Assembly (NCBI RefSeq): GCF_044359855.1
Contig: NZ_CP132291.1
Coordinates: 124,001 to 188,000, forward strand
Source of the DNA: Rummeliibacillus pycnus_A
GTDB lineage: Bacteria > Bacillota > Bacilli > Bacillales_A > Planococcaceae
Direction: 5' to 3'
Length of the DNA stretch: 64,000 nt
Each line of letters starts with the position of its first letter. Positions within the stretch are counted from its first letter, which is position 1. Under the pieces are notes generated by a model that was not told the DNA's origin, made no database searches, and worked only from the letters and a program-made list of their open reading frames with translations. The position numbers were made by a program, and so were the translations under genes. This document shows, one piece after another, positions 1-8,540 of the stretch.

Positions 1-2
1 CC

Positions 3-806
3 TTATTAATGTATTTCACGAAGGGCTCCGAATTAGGCTGGTTTTCTGTTTCTGCGATAGCATTATTACTCGTAGGTGTAATTGGCATCGTTATTTTCAT
101 ATGGAGAGAATTAACGGCAAAAGAACCTTTGTTGAATATAAGTGTTTTAAAATATCCCAAATTTATGATAGGAACTCTTTTAAATTGCCTTATTTCGATT
201 GGACTTTACTCAAGTGTTTATCTGATTCCCTTGTTTTTGGAAGAAGCGCAAGGAGCTTCTTCATTTGTGAGCGGTTTAGTCATGCTTCCAGGAGCATTAT
301 TAATGATTGTAGTCACAATAATCACAGGCAAATTCAATAACAAATTTGACCCTGGTTGGTTTGTAATGGGAGGAGCAATCCTTTTAAGTGTTGCAACATG
401 GTTATTTAGTGATTTGAAAATGAATACAACAGTAGCTACGATTACCTTATTTATGGTTATACGATATATTGGAGTTGGGCTTGCAACATCTCCAATCGCT
501 ACAATATCAATGAGTGTTGTTCCACCTGAACTAGTAGGACACGCTACATCCATCGCAAACTGGCTTCGTCAAGCTGTGGCCGCTTTGTCTATTGCAGTTT
601 TTAGTAGCATTTTAGCAGTAAGAACGCAAACACATCTTTCTGAATTGAAAGGTGAGAATGTAGGGGAAGCATTGAAGCAAGGGGCTTTTCTTCTTGCATC
701 CAATGACACATTTTTTGTAGCATTCGTTATTCTTGTGATATCTATTCCACTTTCATTTTTTATGATGAATCGAAAGCAATCAATAGAACATAAAACGAAA
801 CCTTAA
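3..806 (+). CDS. MFS drug-efflux transporter, C-terminal part (cut by window edge)
   Basis: The reading frame is open to the left edge, so the true start lies outside the window; the first ATG at position 9 is internal. What is visible is the C-terminal 267 or so residues of a major facilitator protein: repeated hydrophobic segments, the sequence LLNISVLKYPKF between helices and IATISMSVVPPELVGHATS later, both typical of the DHA2 (EmrB/QacA, 14-helix) proton-driven multidrug efflux family. It ends with a short polar tail rich in Lys. Family is fairly sure; the exported compound cannot be told from this half. Codon use is like that of its neighbours. No terminator is obvious directly after the stop; a MITE-like element follows. 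Confidence 0.8.
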   Translation, partial: LLMYFTKGSELGWFSVSAIALLLVGVIGIVIFIWRELTAKEPLLNISVLKYPKFMIGTLLNCLISIGLYSSVYLIPLFLEEAQGASSFVSGLVMLPGALLMIVVTIITGKFNNKFDPGWFVMGGAILLSVATWLFSDLKMNTTVATITLFMVIRYIGVGLATSPIATISMSVVPPELVGHATSIANWLRQAVAALSIAVFSSILAVRTQTHLSELKGENVGEALKQGAFLLASNDTFFVAFVILVISIPLSFFMMNRKQSIEHKTKP

Positions 807-837
807 AAATAGTTGTTAGAATGGACGAAATGCAAAT

Positions 838-1083
838 TAATAGTAGTAAATAATTTTCTAGTTAAAAAATACTAATACTTTCTACAGAATTTACTTAGAA
901 CTCCGCTCCAGATGGCGCTTTCCGCGGGCGAGCGTTGAGCCTCCTCGGAAGCACGTACCGTGCTTCACTGCGGGGTCTCACCTGTCTCGCATTCCCGCAG
1001 GAGTCGCCATCTTCCGCTTTATAGACAAATCATTTTATGTTCGTGTATTTTATTAAATCTTTGAATTATGAAATTCATTTAAA
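838..1083 (-). mobile_element. MITE-like repeat, family A, copy 1 (reverse orientation)
   Basis: This non-coding stretch holds a GC-rich core at about 895-1020 whose reverse complement differs from the core at 26755-26876 by only two or so bases in 120. The right flank, about 1036-1080, matches the left terminal repeat of that copy (ATACACGAACAT and TGAATTTCATAA-type sequence on the minus strand). The left flank, about 852-881, matches the other end (TTTTCTAGT then AAAAAATAC). The core starts and ends with complementary arms, AGATGGCG and CGCCATCT, and could fold into a long hairpin. There is no ORF. It fills the gap between the MFS gene and the flavodoxin-like gene. Confidence 0.75.
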
Positions 1084-1259
1084 TGTTTCAAAATTAAAAA
1101 GTGCAGACTTTATGTATTGTTAATGTACAAAGTCTTGCACTTTTTTAATGCCTGCAACCTGCTGGAGGTTGCCAGGAATATATTCAGTTCAAGTTTTTTT
1201 GCCTTCAATTTGATTTAACTGTTTATTAATAGCAAAACATTACCGTTTCAAATTAGAAA

Positions 1260-1826
1260 TTACTTAAATGTGCCTGTGACAGTCACTTCTTTCAATTTTT
1301 CATTTAATAGTTCTGCATAAGCTATTGCTTGTTTATCTTGAGAAATATCACCTGGGCGATGGCCTTCTCCAATAATATAGGCAGGAAAATTCATATTTAA
1401 GAAATCGAATGTATATTTGAACTGCTGAATGAGTGGAAGTCCTTTAATATAGGGATCATCACCACCAACTGTTACGACGATGGCATTTTTCGATTTCAAT
1501 TGCCCTCTTAATTGTGGGTACCGTGCATCTCGAATTGCTTGGCTTATTCTGTCAACCATATTTTTCATTAAACCGGACATTGTATACCAGTACACAGGTG
1601 TTGAAAAAATGAGCAAATCACTTTCCAAAAGGGCTTTAATAATTTGATCATAATCATCATCAACAGGTTGGAAACCATTTACATCATGTCGTAGATCGTG
1701 AATCGGTTTAATGTTTAAATCTCTAAGATAAATTTTATTGTGCTGAATATTCTTTGTGACAATATCCGTTAAGATTTCAGTATTTCCATTTTCTCTCGAG
1801 CTTCCTATAAACGTTGTGATCTTCAT
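1260..1826 (-). CDS. NAD(P)H-dependent FMN reductase / flavodoxin-like protein
   Basis: A 188-residue protein of the flavodoxin-like fold. It begins KITTFIGSSRENGNTEIL, where the GSSRxxGNT loop is the FMN-phosphate binding loop of the NADPH-dependent FMN reductase family. A central STPVYWYTMSGLMKNMVDR segment is the second flavin-contact region (PxYxxxxSGxxKxxxDR). Such proteins reduce quinones, nitro compounds or azo dyes in the cytosol; the substrate here is unknown. It stands alone on the minus strand and is followed by a repeat element. The start ATG at 1826 is preceded by AGGAGGAG in the minus-strand sense at suitable spacing. Confidence 0.85.
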   Translation of the reverse strand: MKITTFIGSSRENGNTEILTDIVTKNIQHNKIYLRDLNIKPIHDLRHDVNGFQPVDDDYDQIIKALLESDLLIFSTPVYWYTMSGLMKNMVDRISQAIRDARYPQLRGQLKSKNAIVVTVGGDDPYIKGLPLIQQFKYTFDFLNMNFPAYIIGEGHRPGDISQDKQAIAYAELLNEKLKEVTVTGTFK

Positions 1827-2060
1827 TTAATACATCTCCTCCTATACTAAGTATATAAAAAGTGTATCTGAATATTCGTTAACGAAAAAGTTGAAATTTC
1901 AAAAAATACAATCAACCTTCTAAAATATGCAAAAACTTAACTTTGATATTCATGTTTAAAAAATAAATTTACGAATAAGTAATCTGTAAATTGATTTTCC
2001 TTTTTGTCCTGATTAAATGTGCGCAAATTTGCACATTCTGACATAAAGGAGTGTTGTCAA

Positions 2061-2612
2061 ATGAAAAAGTTAATATTAATAGTAGCCACATTATGTTTAG
2101 TAGCTGGTTGTTCATTATCAAAAGAGAACAAAGTAATGACACCAGTAAATGGTGAAAAGAGTCTAAGTGCTACTGCAAAATTTATAAATTCTGATGGAAA
2201 AGATATAGGTACAGCTAATATGTCCGAAGATGAGAATGGGGTTAAAATTAGTTTGAAATTGCACGATCTACCCCCTGGTGAGCATGGCATCCATATTCAT
2301 GAAGTAGGAATATGTGAAAAACCAAAATTTGAAACAGCAGGTGCTCATTATAATCCAACACAAAAGGAGCATGGCTACTATAATCCTAAGGGTTATCATT
2401 TAGGCGATTTGCCGAATTTACAAGTGGAAAAGGATGGCACGGTAGATGTGGAATTTACAACGAAAGCTTTTTCTTTAAAAACAGGAGTAGCGAATTCACT
2501 TTTTGATTCAAATGGTAGTGCCTTTATAGTTCATGCAGACAAAGACGATTACAAAACAGACCCAAGTGGAAATTCAGGAGGAAGAATTGCTTGTGGTGTG
2601 ATTGAAAAATAA
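2061..2612 (+). CDS. sodC: Superoxide dismutase [Cu-Zn], lipoprotein
   Basis: An extracytoplasmic lipoprotein of 183 residues that should dismute superoxide at the outer face of the membrane. The start at 2061 is chosen over an in-frame ATG at 2019 because AAAGGAG lies 10 bases upstream and the protein then starts with a clean lipoprotein signal (Lys-Lys, hydrophobic stretch, lipobox VAGC). All metal ligands of the Cu/Zn fold appear present: HIHE, GAHYNP, KEHG, YHLGD and IVHADKDD, plus the two disulfide cysteines (GICEKP and RIACGV). That matters because the B. subtilis relative YojM is reported to lack two copper ligands; this copy looks catalytically complete. It is monocistronic with its own terminator. 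Confidence 0.9.
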   Translation: MKKLILIVATLCLVAGCSLSKENKVMTPVNGEKSLSATAKFINSDGKDIGTANMSEDENGVKISLKLHDLPPGEHGIHIHEVGICEKPKFETAGAHYNPTQKEHGYYNPKGYHLGDLPNLQVEKDGTVDVEFTTKAFSLKTGVANSLFDSNGSAFIVHADKDDYKTDPSGNSGGRIACGVIEK

Positions 2613-2620
2613 TTGAATCA

Positions 2621-2665
2621 ATAAGGTGTAATGCAGATTTAAACTGTATTACACCTTATTTTTGT
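2621..2665 (+). terminator. Intrinsic terminator after sodC
   Basis: ATAAGGTGTAATGCAG pairs with CTGTATTACACCTTAT around a 7-base loop and is followed by TTTTTGTT. Confidence 0.9.
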
Positions 2666-2766
2666 TATAGGTGCGGGGGATGCATTCCGCCATGAAGGAA
2701 TATCCTCATTATTTGTTGAACTAAGCGAAAAGATAGTTCGATTAACATTAAGAGGAGGAAATGAAA

Positions 2767-3333
2767 ATGAAAACTACAATATATATGATAAGACACTCAA
2801 AATCACATTTTGTTTTTGGGCAAGAGAGAAGGAGAAAATTATCCTTACAAGGTGAAGCAGACTCAAAAAGAGTCACAGATTTAATGAGACACAAGGAAAT
2901 TGATGCGATCATTTCAAGTCCGTATATGAGGGCAATCCAAACAATTGAAGGTATTGCTAATGATAAAAATTTAGAAATAAAAGTTTATGAAGACTTAAAG
3001 GAAAGACAGCTAAAAGGGGATTATAAATTACCTGAAAAAGAAATCCATCACGCTATTAAAAAATCATACGAAGATCATGATTTTTATTTATCTGGTGGTG
3101 AGTCTTTAAGAGATGTGCAAAATCGGTCTTTGCCAATAATCAAAAGTATTTTAAATAATTATGAGGGTAAAACAATAATTATTGGTACTCACGGAAATAT
3201 TATGACAATTATTATGAACTATTTTAATTCAAAGTACGGATATGATTTTTGGAAGAGTACCACCAAACCTGATATATATAAGTTAACTTTTTCAAAAAAT
3301 AAACTTCTAGAAGTACAAAGAATATGGAAATAA
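2767..3333 (+). CDS. Histidine phosphatase family protein
   Basis: A 188-residue member of the phosphoglycerate-mutase-like superfamily. The N-terminal TIYMIRHSKSH carries the catalytic RH motif (RHS instead of the usual RHG). SSPYMRAIQT supplies the second phosphate-binding Arg, a Glu-rich segment follows (DLKERQLKGDY), and GTHGN gives the second catalytic His. Typical members remove phosphate from small metabolites or proteins; the substrate is unknown. The ATG at 2767 is preferred to that at 2761 because AGGAGG ends only 3 bases before the latter. Single gene between two terminators. Confidence 0.85.
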   Translation: MKTTIYMIRHSKSHFVFGQERRRKLSLQGEADSKRVTDLMRHKEIDAIISSPYMRAIQTIEGIANDKNLEIKVYEDLKERQLKGDYKLPEKEIHHAIKKSYEDHDFYLSGGESLRDVQNRSLPIIKSILNNYEGKTIIIGTHGNIMTIIMNYFNSKYGYDFWKSTTKPDIYKLTFSKNKLLEVQRIWK

Positions 3334-3441
3334 AATTTTTAATGTCAATTTGGACAAGAAGAGAGTAAAATGATTACTTTGAAAATTATGGTACATATGA
3401 TATATAAGATATTGCTAGAGGATAAATATTGGAGTAATTAT

Positions 3442-3493
3442 AAAAAAGGTTGTTTCAAATGTGTATTTGCACATGTTGAAACAACCTTTTTTA
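3442..3493. terminator. Bidirectional intrinsic terminator
   Basis: A long near-perfect stem, AAAAAAGGTTGTTTCAA against TTGAAACAACCTTTTTT, with an inner GTGT/GCAC part. It lies between converging genes and carries T-runs on both strands. Confidence 0.9.
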
Positions 3494-4432
3494 TTATAGC
3501 TTTTCTAATTCGCTTCCAAGAAGTTTAGCTAGCTCAAGCATACCAAATTGTTGCGCTTTTGCTTCAGCATCACTATTGTAGTTCGTATTTGTATTCACGT
3601 CATACGTATAAGCTGTTCCATTTTCATCTACGATAAATTCAATACCTGCAACGTCAATACCGCTTTCAGCAAGGAATATTCCATATTTATCGATAAGATC
3701 TTTATGAGGATTTTCAACGATTTCGAATTTTTCTATCATTTGTGCTTGTTCACCTGCTGGGCAGAATAGGTCACCAACTTGGCAAGCATCCGCAGGGCAA
3801 AGTTCAAAGCCTTCAGAAGTATCCACGCGTACAGAATAAATATTTTTACCACCGACAAATTCAACACGTGTGATAAAAGATTCAGGAGATTTAACATATT
3901 GTTGGATCAAAGTAATGCCATCAACTGGTTCTTCATAGTTTGGACCGTTTACATATTCCGCTAATGCTTCAAGTGAGTAAAATAATTGCACCCCAAGACC
4001 TTTACCAGCACGATTATGCTTAGTGATAAATGGTGTCATATTCAATGATTTAGCAGCTTCTAATATGTTTTCTTTACCAACGGCTGCAACCGTTTTTGGT
4101 GTTTGAATGCCAAATCGTTCTAGTTGTGTGTATTGTTTTACTTTGCTTAATTCTAAGCGCAGGGCATTACTATCGTTTAAAACTTTACGTCCGTGAAATT
4201 CCAACCAATCAATAACCGCGCCTGTAAGCTCAGGAGCAAAACGATGATCACGTGTATGAGATGAAGCACTCATGCGATTGTAGAAAATACCCTCTGGTGG
4301 TACTTCTGTAAGGTTGATAATACCCTCATCTAAATGCCAGCTCTCGTATGGCAAATTAAGTTCTTCGAGACGTTTCACAAGATGATTTGTCCATTCATTA
4401 TTTTCATGTAAGATATAGATTTTCTTCTGCAT
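3494..4432 (-). CDS. ATP-grasp carboxylate-amine ligase (RimK-like)
   Basis: A 312-residue ATP-grasp enzyme. The central TPFITKHNRAGKGLGVQLF segment is the ATP-binding Lys plus glycine-rich loop, GITLIQQYV is the hinge that contacts adenine, and GIEFIVDEN followed by DVNTNTNYN supplies the Mg-binding acidic/Asn residues. The N-terminal 90 residues form a small preATP-grasp domain. The family joins a carboxylate to an amine through an acyl-phosphate (RimK, glutathione-type and peptide ligases). No substrate gene is nearby, so the product is unknown. Transcribed alone, with a bidirectional terminator downstream. Confidence 0.8.
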   Translation of the reverse strand: MQKKIYILHENNEWTNHLVKRLEELNLPYESWHLDEGIINLTEVPPEGIFYNRMSASSHTRDHRFAPELTGAVIDWLEFHGRKVLNDSNALRLELSKVKQYTQLERFGIQTPKTVAAVGKENILEAAKSLNMTPFITKHNRAGKGLGVQLFYSLEALAEYVNGPNYEEPVDGITLIQQYVKSPESFITRVEFVGGKNIYSVRVDTSEGFELCPADACQVGDLFCPAGEQAQMIEKFEIVENPHKDLIDKYGIFLAESGIDVAGIEFIVDENGTAYTYDVNTNTNYNSDAEAKAQQFGMLELAKLLGSELEKL

Positions 4433-4604
4433 CTGAATACTTCCTTTAACATGTTTTTTATTATTATAACAGGTTTGGGGATTAAAACACTAAAAACCTA
4501 TTGATTAACTAAGGATAATTTTTGTATATAATTATATTTGCTTTTTACATATTTTTTCAAGTAGGATGGAATGAAAGTAGTATAGAAGTTGGGGGGATAA
4601 TCTG

Positions 4605-5051
4605 ATGGGGAAATTGAAATTTGAAATTAAGGAAGAGATTAAAGCTTTGCCAGAAAAAGTTTGGACCGAATTAACAAATAATGATGAAATCAAAAAATGG
4701 TTTCCTGAAATGAGCTATCATGAGGATGATGCCCTCGGATATTACCGATGGTTTGATGGAAATATGGACATGAAGTTAAACGTTTTTCGAAAGGAAAACA
4801 AAAAATTAATCGGTTTTGAATGGGCGGGAAATACCGTCGATTTTCAATTGATTGAGAAGGATGGTTTTACGGAACTAGTGTTCTTTGAAACGCTAAATGA
4901 AATTGTTAAACATACACCAAAGGATTTAGCTGGCTGGTATGTTTGTATTGAAAAAATTCGCCATCTAGCTGAAGAAACGGGTGAAGTAGTAGATGATGAA
5001 CTGTGGAAAAATAAATATGAAGAGTATCGAAAAGTATTTGAGATGCAATAG
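4605..5051 (+). CDS. SRPBCC (AHSA1-like) domain protein
   Basis: A 148-residue protein with the Aha1/START helix-grip layout: EEIKALPEKVWTELTNNDEIKKWFPEM at the N-terminus (the usual opening of AHSA1 proteins), then beta strands with GFEWAGNTVDFQL and a long C-terminal helix starting GWYVCIEKIRHL. Members bind hydrophobic ligands or assist proteins; no catalytic residues can be named. Start ATG preceded by GGGGGGAT. It converges on the MBL gene with a shared terminator. Confidence 0.8.
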   Translation: MGKLKFEIKEEIKALPEKVWTELTNNDEIKKWFPEMSYHEDDALGYYRWFDGNMDMKLNVFRKENKKLIGFEWAGNTVDFQLIEKDGFTELVFFETLNEIVKHTPKDLAGWYVCIEKIRHLAEETGEVVDDELWKNKYEEYRKVFEMQ

Positions 5052-5076
5052 GTAGAAAAATATTCATAAATAGCAG

Positions 5077-5106
5077 AAACGATTCCCTATAAAGGAATCG
5101 TTTTAA
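5077..5106. terminator. Intrinsic terminator between convergent genes
   Basis: AAACGATTCC pairs with GGAATCGTTT around a 7-base loop, flanked by T-rich sequence on both strands. Its end overlaps the stop region of the MBL gene. Confidence 0.85.
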
Positions 5107-5921
5107 TTTGCATTGACCAACACAGACTCAATAATATGAAGCGAATCCCAATCACCAGAAGAAAACGTTGTAATTGGATATTTCCTTGGAAAGAGTTTCT
5201 GTTGAATTTCTTTATTCGAATAGCCTTCATCATGAAGCTTTAATACCTGATGCTGAATATCCTCTAAATATTCCTTCTTTTGAATGAGCAATTTACGACC
5301 ATTTTGTACTAAACCTGCATGTTGGCAAAAGACATCTTCAAAATCATAAGTTAATACACGCTCCAATGAATTGATAATTGTTGGAATACTTTCATCTTGC
5401 ATAATAACTTTTGTTTTAGGAGTGACATACAAATCTCCTGTGAAAAGTTGACCAGTTTGACGATTTAAAAAGGCAAGATGATCATTAGAATGTCCAGGTG
5501 TTTCAATAATATCCCACGTAGCACTTCTTGATTTCATAGTATCTGAAAAAGGTAGGGCTTCAAATGCTTTACGTCTACCCCAAAAAAGCTGACGATATAA
5601 AGGATAGTCAGGTTTACCTTTGGCTTCCTCTATAGACATTTTATGAATAAAAACGGGAACATTGCGAGTTTCCATTATAAAAGCTGCACCACCAGTATGA
5701 TCTTCATGATGATGGGTAATCCATGCTTGATCATAATCTTGTTCAAGTAGAAAAGGCGCAAATTGTTTTTGTAACCTTTTTCCACCTGTATCTATGAGTA
5801 TTCCATCTGTGACATAAGAATAAACATTCAAAGTAACCCCTTGAAATGACAAAGTACCATTAATGCTCTGCACTCCATTTAACTCCTCTGTCACTACTGT
5901 TTTCTTTAAAATCATCATCAT
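5103..5921 (-). CDS. MBL-fold metallo-hydrolase
   Basis: A 272-residue metallo-beta-lactamase-fold enzyme. The metal site is clear: HHHEDHTGG (HxHxDH), IETPGHSNDH, FTGDLYV and a late CQHAG. The C-terminal part (about residues 200-270) is helical, as in the glyoxalase-II/RNase Z-like group that hydrolyses thioesters or lactones; the exact substrate is unknown. The first of three adjacent ATG codons is used, AAGGAG lying 8 bases upstream. No operon partner. Confidence 0.85.
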   Translation of the reverse strand: MMMILKKTVVTEELNGVQSINGTLSFQGVTLNVYSYVTDGILIDTGGKRLQKQFAPFLLEQDYDQAWITHHHEDHTGGAAFIMETRNVPVFIHKMSIEEAKGKPDYPLYRQLFWGRRKAFEALPFSDTMKSRSATWDIIETPGHSNDHLAFLNRQTGQLFTGDLYVTPKTKVIMQDESIPTIINSLERVLTYDFEDVFCQHAGLVQNGRKLLIQKKEYLEDIQHQVLKLHDEGYSNKEIQQKLFPRKYPITTFSSGDWDSLHIIESVLVNAN

Positions 5922-6110
5922 TTAATCTTCTCCTTTATGTTATTAAGATTTTACAAAAATTTAGGCGGTAAGTAAATTATTTCAAACGTAAATATTTTTG
6001 AATAGGAGCTTCTAATTCGACATATGTACAAAATAAGTAATTTTATTGTCGAAAAAATGGAAGTTTTCAGTCATTTATTGTTATAGTTTCGGTTATATGG
6101 TAATTTGAAA

Positions 6111-6126
6111 ATGTAAACGGTACCAT
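6111..6126 (+). promoter_or_regulatory. CcpA catabolite-responsive element (cre) before acoL
   Basis: ATGTAAACGGTACCAT fits the cre consensus WTGNAANCGNWWNCAW at every defined position. It lies 25 bases before the start of the acetoin dehydrogenase operon, where CcpA binding would block transcription when glucose is present. The match is seen; CcpA control is inferred from the B. subtilis aco precedent. Confidence 0.8.
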
Positions 6127-6150
6127 CAATCAAGATGAGGTGAAGCATAC

Positions 6151-7500
6151 ATGAAAAGTTTTGATCTTACTATTATTGGTGCAGGTCCTGGAGGTTATGT
6201 TGCTGCAATTCATGCAGCTCAGATGGGGTTATCTGTTGCTCTAGCTGAAAGACATAAAATAGGTGGAACATGCTTAAACGTAGGTTGTATCCCATCAAAA
6301 GTCATGTTGAAACATAGCCATCTGGCTTTAGATATTAAAAAAGCAAATGATTGGGGAATTGAAGCGAATATTGAAAGGATTAACTTTAGAAAGTTAAAGA
6401 AGAGAAAAGACCAAGTAGTTAATAGCCTTATATTAGGTGTTCAAGGATTGATTAAAAAGAATGCCATCACATTTATTGAAGGTGAAGCAAAGGTTGATCA
6501 AAGGAATACTGTTTATGTAGCTGGAAAAAGTTTTTACTCAAAAGATATTATTCTAGCAACGGGTAGTAGACCATTTGTTCCACCAATTGATGGTTTACAC
6601 AATATCAACTATGAAACAACGGATACATTTTTTGATTTAGAGGAACTACCAAAAAAATTGGTGATAATCGGTGGAGGTGTTATTGCCGTAGAGTTAGCAT
6701 TTAGCCTTGCACCTTTAGGCACAGATGTAACAATTTTAGAGGTAGCTCCAGATATTTTACTAACAGAAGACGTTGATGCAAGAACTGTTATTAAAACCAA
6801 AATGAATAAAATTGGCATTAAATATAAAACAAATGTGAAGATCCAATCCGTACGTAAAAATGAAGTAGTGTTAGATAACGATTTAGTTGAATATACCAAT
6901 TTGCTTGTTGCAACTGGAAGACAGCCAAATGTTGAAATTGCTGAATCTTTAGGTTTAGAAATGAATGGGAAATATGTGAAAGTAAATCAGCATTATGAAA
7001 CGTCGCAAAATCATATTTTTGCGATTGGCGACTTAATTGGGGGTTACCAGCTAGCACATGCAGCATCAGCAGAAGGATTACATGCTGTGGATTATATCCA
7101 TAGTGGACAAGGTGAAATGGTGAAGCCACAAAGTATTCCACGATGTGTCTATACAATCCCTGAAATTGCTTCGTTTGGATACTCAGAAGAACAAGCTATA
7201 ACTGCAGGATACAAGCATGTAAAAGTGAAGAAAGTACCACTCTCAACAAATGGAAAAGCAATGGCTGAAGGAAACATAGAGGGCTTCATCAAAATGATTG
7301 TAGACCAAGAATTTGGTGAAATATTAGGAGCAATCGTTGTGGGAGAAGGCGCTACGGAAATGATGAACTCTATTTTAGCAACGTATGGAGCAGAAGGGAC
7401 AATAAATGAATTGTCCGATGTCATTTTCCCGCATCCAAGTATTTCTGAACAGATTGGTGAAACCGCAGATGCTTTATTAGGCACAGCGATTCATGCATAG
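6151..7500 (+). CDS. acoL: Dihydrolipoyl dehydrogenase (E3) of acetoin dehydrogenase
   Basis: A 449-residue flavoprotein that reoxidises the lipoyl groups of the complex with NAD+. It has the FAD Rossmann motif GAGPGGYVAA, the redox disulfide GGTCLNVGCIPSK, a second Rossmann motif for NAD (IIGGGVIAVELA), the FAD-binding AIGDLIGG and the C-terminal active-site HPSISEQ (catalytic His-Pro plus Glu). It is first in a tight four-gene operon, whereas in B. subtilis acoL is last. Start is supported by GATGAGGTGA. It may also serve the E3-less complex at 31-34 kb (inference). Confidence 0.88.
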   Translation: MKSFDLTIIGAGPGGYVAAIHAAQMGLSVALAERHKIGGTCLNVGCIPSKVMLKHSHLALDIKKANDWGIEANIERINFRKLKKRKDQVVNSLILGVQGLIKKNAITFIEGEAKVDQRNTVYVAGKSFYSKDIILATGSRPFVPPIDGLHNINYETTDTFFDLEELPKKLVIIGGGVIAVELAFSLAPLGTDVTILEVAPDILLTEDVDARTVIKTKMNKIGIKYKTNVKIQSVRKNEVVLDNDLVEYTNLLVATGRQPNVEIAESLGLEMNGKYVKVNQHYETSQNHIFAIGDLIGGYQLAHAASAEGLHAVDYIHSGQGEMVKPQSIPRCVYTIPEIASFGYSEEQAITAGYKHVKVKKVPLSTNGKAMAEGNIEGFIKMIVDQEFGEILGAIVVGEGATEMMNSILATYGAEGTINELSDVIFPHPSISEQIGETADALLGTAIHA

Positions 7501-7527
7501 ATTGAACAATAAAAGGAGGAATTCAGG

Positions 7528-8520
7528 ATGACAACAAACAAAGCAATACAAGAAGTACAGTTAACAGAAGAAAAGGCTTTATGGGCTTATGAAACAATGC
7601 ACAATATCCGAAACTTTGAAAATACATTGCATAAGCATTTCTCAGCTGGACTGATCCCTGGTTTCGTACATTTATATGCAGGTGAAGAAGCAATTGCAAC
7701 AGGTGTTTGTGCAAACTTAACAGATGCCGATTACATCACTTCAACTCACCGTGGTCATGGTCATTGTATCGCGAAAGGGTGCGATATTAATGGTATGATG
7801 GCAGAAATCTATGGTCGCGAAGATGGCCTATGTAAAGGAAAAGGCGGTTCCATGCATATTGCGGATGTTGATAAGGGGATGCTTGGGGCGAATGGTATCG
7901 TTGGTGGTGGATTCCCAATTGCTGTTGGAGCAGGGATTACAAGTAAATATCTGAATAACCAAAGTGTTGCTGTCTGCTTCTTTGGAGATGGTGCATCAAA
8001 CGAAGGAACATTCCATGAAGGTATTAATATGGCTGCCTCTATGAATCTACCAGTAGTCTTTGTTTGTGAAAATAACGGTTTTGCTGAAGCGACACCAATT
8101 CGTTATACAAGTGCTTCAAAAACAATTGCTGACCGAGCTAAAGCTTACAATATTCCTGGAATAAGAGTGGATGGCAATGACTTAACGGCTGTCTATGCAG
8201 CGTCAAAAGAAGCGATTGATTGTGCTCGCAACGGTGGTGGGCCAACTTTAATCGAATGCATTACGTATCGAAACTATGGTCATTTTGAAGGTGACGAACA
8301 AAAATATAAAACAAAAGATGAAAAGAAATTACACCCAGTGGACAAAGACCCATTAAATCTGTTTAAACAATATGCTATTGAAAATAGTTTATTAACAAAA
8401 AAACAAGCTACTGCCATTGAGAAGAAGTCAGTAAAAACGATTGAAGATGCAGTCGAATTTGCACAAAACAGTCCAGTTCCAAAACCTGAATCTTTGTTAA
8501 CAGACGTATTCGCAGACTAA
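7528..8520 (+). CDS. acoA: Acetoin dehydrogenase E1 alpha (TPP-dependent)
   Basis: A 330-residue thiamine-diphosphate E1 alpha subunit. The TPP/Mg motif is GDGASNEGTFHEG...CENNGF (GDG to NN, about residues 150-185). GKGGSMHIADVDKGMLGANGIVGGG is the usual signature of acetoin-cleaving AcoA rather than pyruvate E1. The subunit cleaves acetoin and passes the acetyl group to the lipoyl domain of E2. AAAGGAGGAA before the ATG; 27 bases after acoL. Confidence 0.87.
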   Translation: MTTNKAIQEVQLTEEKALWAYETMHNIRNFENTLHKHFSAGLIPGFVHLYAGEEAIATGVCANLTDADYITSTHRGHGHCIAKGCDINGMMAEIYGREDGLCKGKGGSMHIADVDKGMLGANGIVGGGFPIAVGAGITSKYLNNQSVAVCFFGDGASNEGTFHEGINMAASMNLPVVFVCENNGFAEATPIRYTSASKTIADRAKAYNIPGIRVDGNDLTAVYAASKEAIDCARNGGGPTLIECITYRNYGHFEGDEQKYKTKDEKKLHPVDKDPLNLFKQYAIENSLLTKKQATAIEKKSVKTIEDAVEFAQNSPVPKPESLLTDVFAD

Positions 8521-8540
8521 TAAAAGGGAGTGTACAGATC

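Noticed and set aside
218..553. Antisense frames of 60 to 177 residues opposite many genes (for example here, 24372-24905 and 9746-10150)
   Set aside because: They are shadows of strongly supported genes, with no ribosome sites and no recognisable domains.
5940..6150. Sigma-54 promoter for the acetoin operon
   Set aside because: Looked for the -24/-12 GG...GC pattern because of the B. subtilis precedent; no convincing match was seen.
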